64,000 nt of DNA from an uncultured Porphyromonas sp. (GTDB lineage Bacteria > Bacteroidota > Bacteroidia > Bacteroidales > Porphyromonadaceae), in the NCBI GenBank assembly GCA_900538385.1, contig UWSO01000004.1, positions 20,545-84,544 on the forward strand. Direction: 5' to 3'. Made by a program: the position numbers and the translations under genes. Shown here one piece after another: positions 36,790-44,979 of the stretch. Numbering within the stretch: the first letter of the stretch is position 1; every line of letters begins with the position of its first letter. Below the pieces are notes generated by a model that was not told the DNA's origin, made no database searches, and was given only the letters and a program-made list of their open reading frames with translations.

Positions 36790-37785
36790 ATGGTACCACA
36801 TACGCTATCTCGATCGAGACTATTATATATAGGAGTCATGCTCCTGCTGAGCTGGAGCTTCGTCTCTTGTGACAAGTGCATCTATGAGGATCTGTCCACC
36901 TGCCCGCTCCGTGTGCAGCTACGCTACGACTACAATATGCAGTACGTAGATCGCTGGCATCGCGAGGCAGAGGATGTGCATCTCTACATCTTCGACAAGA
37001 CAGGGCACCTGGTCTCGGAGATGACTGATGCGGCTGCACCCTATGCTGAGGGGCAGACCTTCGAGCTACAGCTCGCCCCGGGCGACTACTCCATCGTAGC
37101 GCTCTGCGGCCACCGTATGGGTACCCTCTATCAGGAGAGCAAGCTACAGGTCGGCACCTCGACCATGCAGGATCTGCTCATACAACTCTCGAGAGCTGAG
37201 GACAAGCGGATCGCCGCTGAGCTGCCACCACTACTCTATGGTATCTCCAAGGAGGTCCAGGTGCTGGGCGATGGCAGCCGGCTCATCGTCGTGCCGATGG
37301 CTAAGTGGACCAACAGTATACGCCTCGTCATGCAGGATCTCTCTGAGGGTGGCAAGTCTAACATTAAGGTCGACAACTACGACTTTAAGATTACCGCTCC
37401 CAACGGTCGCTACAACGGCGCTGGCGAAGTACTCACCGACGACGTACTCACCTACACCCCGTACTATGCTGAGCAGGTCAAGGGGTCGGGCGGTATCGCT
37501 GTCGAGCTCAACACCCTCCGCCTACTGACCAACCAGGATCAGCGACTTATCATCACCGAGCGCGCTACGGGCGATGAGCTCCTCAACATAGATCTGCTGT
37601 CGCTACTGCTGCAGACGAAGTTCTACGCGAACAACAAGCTCTCCGATCAGGAGTACCTCGACCGTGAGGATCACTACGCCGTCATCTTCGCTTTCGATGG
37701 TCGCCCCGTGACGCGAGAGACTTTCCTAGCGGTGAACGTATGGATCAATGGCTGGCTCATCCGTGAGCAAGACCATAATATATAA
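36790..37785 (+). CDS. FimB/Mfa2 family fimbrial anchor lipoprotein
   Basis: 331 aa lipoprotein. The lipobox FVSC is followed by DKCIYEDLSTCPLRVQLRYDYNMQYVD, the hallmark start of FimB/Mfa2 proteins. Then come DVHLYIFDKTGHLV and LAPGDYSIVALCG. In P. gingivalis Mfa2 holds the pilus in the outer membrane and limits its length; this role is inferred here. The frame is open from a TTG six bases earlier, but the ATG at 36790 is more likely. The next gene starts 28 bases after the stop. Confidence 0.88.
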   Translation: MVPHTLSRSRLLYIGVMLLLSWSFVSCDKCIYEDLSTCPLRVQLRYDYNMQYVDRWHREAEDVHLYIFDKTGHLVSEMTDAAAPYAEGQTFELQLAPGDYSIVALCGHRMGTLYQESKLQVGTSTMQDLLIQLSRAEDKRIAAELPPLLYGISKEVQVLGDGSRLIVVPMAKWTNSIRLVMQDLSEGGKSNIKVDNYDFKITAPNGRYNGAGEVLTDDVLTYTPYYAEQVKGSGGIAVELNTLRLLTNQDQRLIITERATGDELLNIDLLSLLLQTKFYANNKLSDQEYLDREDHYAVIFAFDGRPVTRETFLAVNVWINGWLIREQDHNI

Positions 37786-37813
37786 TGTGTCTAACCTCTC
37801 GAGCTACAAAGCC

Positions 37814-39127
37814 ATGACGAAATGCAATCTATATAGCATACAAGGAGGCTCCCGCACGATCCTTGCGTGGCTGCTCTCCGCGGTGCTCCTGCTGACGGGG
37901 CTAACTAGCTGCGTCAAGGAGGATCCATCCGCCTGTCCGCCTGGTCAGGGGGACTTCTACCTCTCGATGAGCGTGGCGCCGCAGTCGACCTTCCGTCAGG
38001 GGGAGGTGCCTCTGTCTGAGCTACAGGAGAAGCTCAAAAATGCAGAGAATAAGGTCAAGTCTGTACGTGTCCTCGTCTTCGACCACAATACGGGCGAGTG
38101 TCTAGTCAACCAAGTCTTAGGAGGCTATACACAGCCTAAGGACAATGTCACTCCTTGGAGTCACCCAGTGATGATCCCGAAAGGGATCCAAAGCTTTGAC
38201 TTCTACTTCGTCGCCAATGAGGCTTCCAAAACCTACAACCTGACGACAGCCCTGCAGGGTGTCACCGAACGGGGGCAGCTCTACTCGCTCTCTGGGTTGA
38301 CGCAGATCCCCTGGCAACCGGAGTTTCTCCCCAGCTTAGCGGATGGTGGTAGCGGTGAGGACGACCTCATCCCGATGACCGCCATCTGTCCCAACGTCAG
38401 CATCGATGCCATCAAGCAGATGCTCGGAAAGGGCACCGAGCCAGACCCATACCGCTTCCTAGCCACACCGACGGAGCGACATCCCGTGCGTCTGACGCGT
38501 GTCCTGGCGCGTATCGACATCACGATGCCCGACATGATTGCCAACAGCGTGCTGGGCGACCCCACCTCGGATCAGGTGCTTGTGCTGGACTATATAGAGG
38601 ACTTTCAGATGGCTCTATATAATGTACCTCGTTACTTCGCTCTCTTCGCCTCTCGCTACTACGACGAGAACCAGTGGACCACAACGCTCTACAATCCTAT
38701 CAACTCCAACTACTACCGGGCTCCTCAGGACGGGCAGGACTGCTACTATATAGAGCGGGACAAGAACAAGGTGCGTCGCAATATGATTAGCACTGAAAGC
38801 GCCGGTCAAGCTATCGGTGAGCTCAGGACATCCGACTACTACACGACGCTCTACGTACCGGAGTTTATCCGCCAGACGAGTGCCGATGCGGGGCTAACGC
38901 CCGACCAATTGGCAGCGATGCAGCTCAGGCTCACCTTCCAGGTCAATGATTGGGACCCCAAGCACCGCAATGGCTATCAAGTAACCAGGCACCCGCTCGT
39001 CGACAAGTTTGACGACCGCAACACGGAAGAAACTGGTCAGCTTGCAGCACAGAATGCGGGCGTGAGCACCTACTCCGTCATCCGCAATACTTGGTACCAG
39101 ATCAAGATCACGCAGGTAGACTTCTAG
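37814..39127 (+). CDS. Fimbrial accessory lipoprotein (Mfa-like minor subunit)
   Basis: 437 aa lipoprotein: lipobox LTGLTSC, then VKEDPSACPPGQGDFYLSMSVAP, a pattern similar to the second half of FimB/Mfa2 starts. VKSVRVLVFDHNTGECLVNQVLGG is a typical first fimbrial beta strand pair, and VSTYSVIRNTWYQIKITQVDF at the end resembles the last strand of Mfa-type subunits. It may be a tip or adaptor subunit, as Mfa3 or Mfa4 is in P. gingivalis; exact orthology is not clear. An in-frame ATG at 37748 would overlap the previous gene and is not used. Confidence 0.72.
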   Translation: MTKCNLYSIQGGSRTILAWLLSAVLLLTGLTSCVKEDPSACPPGQGDFYLSMSVAPQSTFRQGEVPLSELQEKLKNAENKVKSVRVLVFDHNTGECLVNQVLGGYTQPKDNVTPWSHPVMIPKGIQSFDFYFVANEASKTYNLTTALQGVTERGQLYSLSGLTQIPWQPEFLPSLADGGSGEDDLIPMTAICPNVSIDAIKQMLGKGTEPDPYRFLATPTERHPVRLTRVLARIDITMPDMIANSVLGDPTSDQVLVLDYIEDFQMALYNVPRYFALFASRYYDENQWTTTLYNPINSNYYRAPQDGQDCYYIERDKNKVRRNMISTESAGQAIGELRTSDYYTTLYVPEFIRQTSADAGLTPDQLAAMQLRLTFQVNDWDPKHRNGYQVTRHPLVDKFDDRNTEETGQLAAQNAGVSTYSVIRNTWYQIKITQVDF

Positions 39128-39186
39128 TTTCGTGTCCCAATGCCGCACTCTCTCCCCTTACCCATCTATCTTATGTCCCATACGCT

Positions 39187-42100
39187 ATGAAACGATATAG
39201 ATACATCACCCTCTCCCTCCTTCTCCTCCTTCTGTCGATCTCTGCGCTCTCCGCGCAGAAGACATCCCAACAAGGCTCAGATAAGGATGGGAACTTCCAT
39301 TTTGAAGTGACGACGACCCCCTCTTATTGTCAGAATGAGGGTACGATGGAGGTTAAGCTACTTACACCATTTTGGGGAGCTCCGCTAGCTCTCTCTCAGA
39401 TAGAGAGGGTGGAGTACGAGGTCAAGGATGGGGAAGGTCATAGTTACACTCAGGGTTACAAGCCAGCGCCAGCTCCTACAGAGGCACTTCTGATCGAGCA
39501 ACTACCAGGGCGCGAGGACTACAGTATCTCTATTAGACTGATAGCTAAAGAAGGAATAGGCAAGTCTGACGTTGAGACCTTCCTCCGCTGGAATGCAAAG
39601 GTTGAGAACAAGTATGTAGCGCTGGAGGTGACCCAGGAGAAGTTTGATGCCTATAGGTTGCCTTGTAGACCGTACGGTAGCTTTCATATCGTAGCGCGAG
39701 GGGGTACGGAGAGACCTCCCGTCTTGAATATTAAGACCCCCAGTGCTCTTACGGCTAAGAAGATGCAACCCACTAAGCGGGAGGTCAAGGGTGACACAAC
39801 CCTCTACCACTTTGAGTATAGCGGGGCACTACCACAAGGCACTTACGAATATACTTTAGAGAGTGACTGTCGAGAGACTACTGCCAAGTCGTTCACCGTA
39901 TATGGTCCTACGACCAATCTGCCTACGGTGCCATCGGATCTCAAGATCCCCTTCGGCATCGACATCATGAGTGGTGAGGGTTGCGCTAGTAGCATCAGTG
40001 CGTTTGGAGCCAGCTTCGATAAGGATAAGCCAGAGCTACGTGAGCTCTTTAAGGAGATCAATAAGGGCTACCAAGGAGATGCGGAGAGACTTTTTCCTGA
40101 GTATGCAGACTCTTTCCCCTCTACCTTTATCAAAAACTACGAGGTAGCTGTCGTCACTCAGCAAGAGTATGCAAAGCTCCAGCAGGGTACGCTAGACGCC
40201 AGCACGCTCCTCTGGAGTAGTCAAACGGGATCTCTCACGAAGGTCGACGCCAATGACTCGGAGAGTGGTGGTGTCAGCATCTCTTATAGACTGCCTCAGT
40301 CGATGTCTCTACAAGAGCTTCGTACGCAGCAGGCACTCCCAGCTGCCGTGCTGATACGTGTCAAGAGACCCAACGAAGGGTGCAACGACTATATCACCAT
40401 ACCCATTACTGTGGACTTGGACTTTCACAAGAATCGCTTTGAGATCCTTGAGACAGAAGACGCCTCTGACTGCTCCATAGGTCAGATTATATGGTTCCAA
40501 GGGTGGAACTTCTGTACGCTACGCTTTAAGTACTACGAGCTACCAGACGGTTCTGACAAGCCCGACCCATCGGCTACGCCTATCCACACTTCAGATGATT
40601 TTGGTCCAGCAGTCTCTACTTCGATAGACAAGCGATACACTTTTGAGGGATATGACCCGACGAAGCGCTACTACGTCGAGATAGAGGGCACGGATCTCTA
40701 TGGCAATCCCATCATACCCAAGCCTAGCCTCATCCTAGCCCCCACAAACAAAAAGCCTATAAAGAATCGTCTCTACGACTTCTCTAGCATCTACGCCCAC
40801 CTGCCTCAGCCGATGCTGGATAGAATAAAGCTTGGTAGTCTTACCGCTTATTTAAGTCCAGGTTATCACACTTATCTTTTTTCCTTTTACGGGAAGTCTC
40901 TCAATGCTATGGCTGGCATGGAAATCACGCTTGTCGAGGCTCCCGAAGGGTATGAAGAGTATCGCCGTACGTGTGAGAGCTACTACTTCAATACGCCCAA
41001 TCCTACGGATGCTGAAAATCCTTATGGTGGTGGTATGATAGGGCTGGGAGAGAAGATCAAAATGTCCAACACCTTTACAGGTCCTGGGGGGACTGGCACC
41101 CCTGAATACTTTTTCCCATTTAGGTTTATCTATAAGGTAGGCAAAAACGGAGAGCGCATAGTCTATCCTTACAAAGACAACTATTCTAAACCCTCTCCGC
41201 TTAAAGACATTCTTACTAAGGATCCAGAGAAGGATGCTTATTTGGAGAAGCATCCTATGCCTCGTGGCATCTACCGTCTCAAGTTTGAGCATCCTTGTCA
41301 GCCGGGAGAGTCCTTCTATATAGATCTAGATATGAGTGAGCCAGACTTCAAGCCCGAGCTTACGGAACTCATTAAGCCGGTGGTGGATCGAACCTCTTGT
41401 GATGAGGTGCGTGTCTACCCCTTTGCTGATGGTCGCCTAGACTATGCTATAAATAAGGAGGGTAAGCCTCGCAATATTATCTTTTATGTTACGCTTGCTG
41501 GAGGTCAAAAGAAGTGGCTCTACTTTTACCCCAAGGATCGTGATGGCAATCCGATAGATCATACTAAGTTCTATATTCCTGTCAAAAGTGTAGATCTCCC
41601 GCTCACACTGAATCTTCGCTACGTCTATCCAAAGCCTCGCTGGCAGTGGATAAAGTGGGATAAGCCGACGTCTACTTCAGTCAACCCCATTGGGGTCAAT
41701 CAGTTTGTCAAGGGAGAGCTGGAGGGAGGAAATGTAGGTGATGGATATTACAAATTACCTCTTGATGGGTACAATCCAAACAATGACCAAGACGATTGGG
41801 GTGAGGATGGCTTTTCGTGGTCTTCTTGGTCTGCAGAGTCGTTTGTCCCTTGGATTTCAGTTGATGTGCCTATAGATACAAAAGATCTGCCCCCCTCGTA
41901 CGCACGTCCTACTTACGTAGGGTATCGCTGCTCCAAGGAGATGGGCTATATGGAGTTTAAGCTGATCAATATCCCGAACAAGGTCGGTACCGTGGTACTC
42001 AAAGATGGAGATAAGGTCATCATGAGCTCAAAGATTGAGGAGTTGCCCGAAGACCTGATGGTTCGCTGGGATCTTACTGCCGAGTTGGGTAGTGAACTCA

Positions 42101-44538
42101 AGAATGAGTACAGGCTGGAGATTATAACCAGTCTATGTGGTGAAGCAAATATGCAGACGGAGAAGTTTACCGTCAAGCTCGAGAACCTCTCTGAGGGTAT
42201 TTCGGTGACCGTCTCTCCGCAGGGAGCTCACTGCCCTGGCGATGTGGTGACCCTGACGGCGACAAATCTAGGTGTGCCGGATGGTGCGTACAAGTGGACC
42301 TTTGACAATGGAGACACTGACTTTGGACGTACTATCCGTCGCAAGGTGTCCGCTCCCCGTGTAGTCAACGGTAAGGCGCAGTATAACACCTACACGCTAA
42401 CCGTCACAGGGACTAAGTGTGGTACTGCTACGAGTAAGGGTGTCATCCCCGTCTCGCCAGACGAACTCTGGTGGATGCCTCGTCCAACCTCCGCAGAAGG
42501 ACACGGCACGCTACCTGAAGGACCAATTGGAGCGAACGAAACATACAATGCGCTCGTAGTGCCACAACAGGGAAATGATCCCACAGATCCTAGCGACAAG
42601 AGAGCTGGTTCAGAGCACTACGACTGGAATAACCCCGATAACTGGTCATTCCTCTATAATGGCGAGTTTTATCCAGCGAATGCTGTGCCAAGTAGCTGCA
42701 CCAATGTGCATATAGTGAATATGGCGTACTTCAAGCTAGAGAATGAATTTGGTCAGCCGATTTGTCCACAGCCAGACCTCGATAAGACGGTTACCTTTCG
42801 TGACTTGTACGGAGAGCCGACCTGTATTGATATCACTTTCCACTCGGGAGGGTTTATCTATAACCTCTCCCAGCTCAACTATCGACGGGCTATGATACGC
42901 TACAACTTTGGCGTTGCGAAGGGTACAGAGTACGAGAGTGACAAGCATATTTATACTTTAAAATCCTTCGATACCGATGAGTGGCTTCATGGGCGTAAAG
43001 AGCTTAATCTAATAGCGGCTCCGCTCTACGATATCTACGCTGGAGATTACAGCTTCAGTGCCTCTCCCTACACCTATCAGCTTGGCTTACGAGTCTTGCC
43101 TGGTATCGAGGCGAATGATGTGTATGATATGGCTGAGTTTGACGCTAGTGCTTTCAACGACCCCTCACCACTACAGTCTATCTCGATGGCGAGCAATAAT
43201 AATAGTATCGCTCTGATCGTGGCTCCCGATGATAAGGGCTTCAACCGCAAGGGTAGCTCAGTCCCTATCATCAAGCAGCGCCATGGTATCTTGGAGCTAC
43301 CATACTTCGACAGACCAGATATAGCCCAGTCCTTCTACCATCAGACATACGATGCGAGCAAGGGGCAGAGTCGCTTCCAATATTTCGACGGCAAGGCTCA
43401 GCGCTTCCGTGGTTACTACTCGTATGCTCAGCGTAGCAAGATGGCTTACCGCTTTATCTTTGAGAACCCCACGACGCAGCGTATTCCTAAGCTCGCCAAT
43501 GGTACCGAGAGTTACACGATGGAGGTCAATGCGACCGCTGCTGGTCAGGAAGTGATGGTGGGCAATCCATTTATGACACCGCTACAGATAGCTCCTTTCC
43601 TAGATGCTAATAAAGAAGTTATAGAACCCTATGTGAGATTCTTGAGCCGTGTTGAGGTGAAAGGCTATGATCCTCTGAAGCTAGATGGGTCTATCTTGAC
43701 CTACCACCGAGCTACAGCAGAGAATAAGACGATTAATCAGCTCGAAGCATTTGTGGTCAAGCTTAAGGAGGGTGTCGGTTCTGGTGCGAAGTTGATCTTC
43801 CCAACAACCGCTCTCGACTCATATGCGAAACAACATACTCAGAGCGGTAGCCTAAGTAGTGAGAGTGGGGACGCTGGCGAAGAGGCTGCACGCTACCTAT
43901 CGCTGACGCTACAGAGTCGTCTCGGCAAGGATCGTGCGCTGGTCACCTATGGCTACGAGTCTGGCTCGGTCAATAAGCTTCTGATGAGTGCGGAGAGTCG
44001 CTACCCCTCGATTGCGATTATCGATCCCGCAGGTGGTCCCTATAAGGATCTCTATGCCGATGATGTAGCTACGGGTCACTACCAGCTAGCCACACGGGTC
44101 TCCGAACCGATCGATGTGACGCTCTCGCTCGTTGGTAGTGTGATGGGTCATGTCGTGACGGCTCGTCTAATAGACCACAAGAGCGGCCTGGAGCATGACC
44201 TGACGGGTGGTAAGAGTTGCCAGATCAAGCTCTTCCCCGATGATGCCGAGGGTCGTCTCGAGCTACGCGTGGACGGCGACTTTACGTCGGTCGCTCCGAT
44301 GGCTGCGCCTACAGCCGAGCTGCAGGCGCAGTACAGCGAGGGTATGCTGACTGTCCGCACGACACAGGAGATGTCGTCCCTACGGCTTGTACAGGGAGAC
44401 GGTATCACGGTCTACACGCAGTCGCTACCAGGGCTGACGGAGTACAGCGAGCGTATCCTCCTCTCGTCAGGCAGCTACGTCGTCGAGGCGATCGGCACGG
44501 ACGGTGTCGCACGTCGTGCGGTGCTCGTCGTGAAGTAG
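39187..44538 (+). CDS. Giant secreted protein of the fimbrial locus, T9SS-type tail
   Basis: 1783 aa secreted protein of unknown function. It has a signal peptide without lipobox (YITLSLLLLLLSISALSAQ). Most of the protein is beta-rich, with no domain I can name with confidence. A PKD/Ig-like domain is plausible at about 1003-1090 (VTVSPQGAHCPGDVVTLTAT ... YKWTFDNGDT). The region about 1440-1580 has VGNPFMTPLQIAPFL, seen in large Bacteroidetes surface proteins. The last 75 residues (MSSLRLVQGDGITVYTQSL ... GSYVVEAIGTDGVARRAVLV) resemble a T9SS type A domain. It follows the fimbrial genes by 59 bases and may be a tip adhesin, but could instead act alone. Start at 39187 because the upstream extension from 39091 overlaps the previous gene and precedes the signal peptide. 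Confidence 0.78.
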   Translation: MKRYRYITLSLLLLLLSISALSAQKTSQQGSDKDGNFHFEVTTTPSYCQNEGTMEVKLLTPFWGAPLALSQIERVEYEVKDGEGHSYTQGYKPAPAPTEALLIEQLPGREDYSISIRLIAKEGIGKSDVETFLRWNAKVENKYVALEVTQEKFDAYRLPCRPYGSFHIVARGGTERPPVLNIKTPSALTAKKMQPTKREVKGDTTLYHFEYSGALPQGTYEYTLESDCRETTAKSFTVYGPTTNLPTVPSDLKIPFGIDIMSGEGCASSISAFGASFDKDKPELRELFKEINKGYQGDAERLFPEYADSFPSTFIKNYEVAVVTQQEYAKLQQGTLDASTLLWSSQTGSLTKVDANDSESGGVSISYRLPQSMSLQELRTQQALPAAVLIRVKRPNEGCNDYITIPITVDLDFHKNRFEILETEDASDCSIGQIIWFQGWNFCTLRFKYYELPDGSDKPDPSATPIHTSDDFGPAVSTSIDKRYTFEGYDPTKRYYVEIEGTDLYGNPIIPKPSLILAPTNKKPIKNRLYDFSSIYAHLPQPMLDRIKLGSLTAYLSPGYHTYLFSFYGKSLNAMAGMEITLVEAPEGYEEYRRTCESYYFNTPNPTDAENPYGGGMIGLGEKIKMSNTFTGPGGTGTPEYFFPFRFIYKVGKNGERIVYPYKDNYSKPSPLKDILTKDPEKDAYLEKHPMPRGIYRLKFEHPCQPGESFYIDLDMSEPDFKPELTELIKPVVDRTSCDEVRVYPFADGRLDYAINKEGKPRNIIFYVTLAGGQKKWLYFYPKDRDGNPIDHTKFYIPVKSVDLPLTLNLRYVYPKPRWQWIKWDKPTSTSVNPIGVNQFVKGELEGGNVGDGYYKLPLDGYNPNNDQDDWGEDGFSWSSWSAESFVPWISVDVPIDTKDLPPSYARPTYVGYRCSKEMGYMEFKLINIPNKVGTVVLKDGDKVIMSSKIEELPEDLMVRWDLTAELGSELKNEYRLEIITSLCGEANMQTEKFTVKLENLSEGISVTVSPQGAHCPGDVVTLTATNLGVPDGAYKWTFDNGDTDFGRTIRRKVSAPRVVNGKAQYNTYTLTVTGTKCGTATSKGVIPVSPDELWWMPRPTSAEGHGTLPEGPIGANETYNALVVPQQGNDPTDPSDKRAGSEHYDWNNPDNWSFLYNGEFYPANAVPSSCTNVHIVNMAYFKLENEFGQPICPQPDLDKTVTFRDLYGEPTCIDITFHSGGFIYNLSQLNYRRAMIRYNFGVAKGTEYESDKHIYTLKSFDTDEWLHGRKELNLIAAPLYDIYAGDYSFSASPYTYQLGLRVLPGIEANDVYDMAEFDASAFNDPSPLQSISMASNNNSIALIVAPDDKGFNRKGSSVPIIKQRHGILELPYFDRPDIAQSFYHQTYDASKGQSRFQYFDGKAQRFRGYYSYAQRSKMAYRFIFENPTTQRIPKLANGTESYTMEVNATAAGQEVMVGNPFMTPLQIAPFLDANKEVIEPYVRFLSRVEVKGYDPLKLDGSILTYHRATAENKTINQLEAFVVKLKEGVGSGAKLIFPTTALDSYAKQHTQSGSLSSESGDAGEEAARYLSLTLQSRLGKDRALVTYGYESGSVNKLLMSAESRYPSIAIIDPAGGPYKDLYADDVATGHYQLATRVSEPIDVTLSLVGSVMGHVVTARLIDHKSGLEHDLTGGKSCQIKLFPDDAEGRLELRVDGDFTSVAPMAAPTAELQAQYSEGMLTVRTTQEMSSLRLVQGDGITVYTQSLPGLTEYSERILLSSGSYVVEAIGTDGVARRAVLVVK

Positions 44539-44680
44539 ATCTTTTAGAAATTAGAAGTTAGAGGTTAGTGGTCAGAGGCACTGGTACTCCTAGGAGTGCT
44601 GGTGCCTCTGCTGGTGTTAGAGCTATCGGAGGTAATCAGAGGTATCGGAGGTAATCAGAGCTATCGGAACGAATCGGAGC
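44539..44680. repeat. Short direct-repeat tract after the giant gene
   Basis: Directly after the stop come TAGAAATTAGAAGTTAGAGG and related units, then CCTAGGAGTGCTGG, and then GAGGTAATCAGAG / ATCGGAG units repeated about four times. The same style of sequence occurs at 8916-9030 and 63840-63878, always at a gene boundary. No gene is present. Confidence 0.6.
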
Positions 44681-44838
44681 GAGACGTGTAACTATCACGT
44701 CGCCCTGTAGGGACGCACGGTCTGTGCGTCCGTTGTCGAACAACGAAACGTGCAGCCGATCGTTCTGACAGCTTGATGCCGTAACCTTTAACGGGGACGG
44801 ACGCAATCCCACTAGACACCAGCCGTGCGTCCCTACAA
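44681..44838. repeat. Interspersed inverted-repeat element, copy D
   Basis: Contains GAGACGTGTAAC at the left, the hairpin GGACGCAC-GGTCT-GTGCGTCC near 44709, and a right half with ATCCCACTAGACAC then GTGCGTCCCTACA. It shares this right-half variant with copy A, while B and C have the shorter form. Confidence 0.8.
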
Positions 44839-44923
44839 GGAGTCGTCAGCTCCGATCGCCTCCGACTCACCACGATGAGTGTTCGGTCTGACCTTGGCGT
44901 GCTCATAGCACGTCACTATTTAG

Positions 44924-44931
44924 TACCTTTG
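44924..44931 (+). promoter_or_regulatory. Bacteroidetes -7 promoter element for the LptD-like gene
   Basis: TACCTTTG lies 49 bases before the ATG at 44980. The -33 region is poor. Confidence 0.55.
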
Positions 44932-44979
44932 CCAGCGGTTGATGTATCACCACAAGCCCGCTCGCGTTATTAATAGCAC

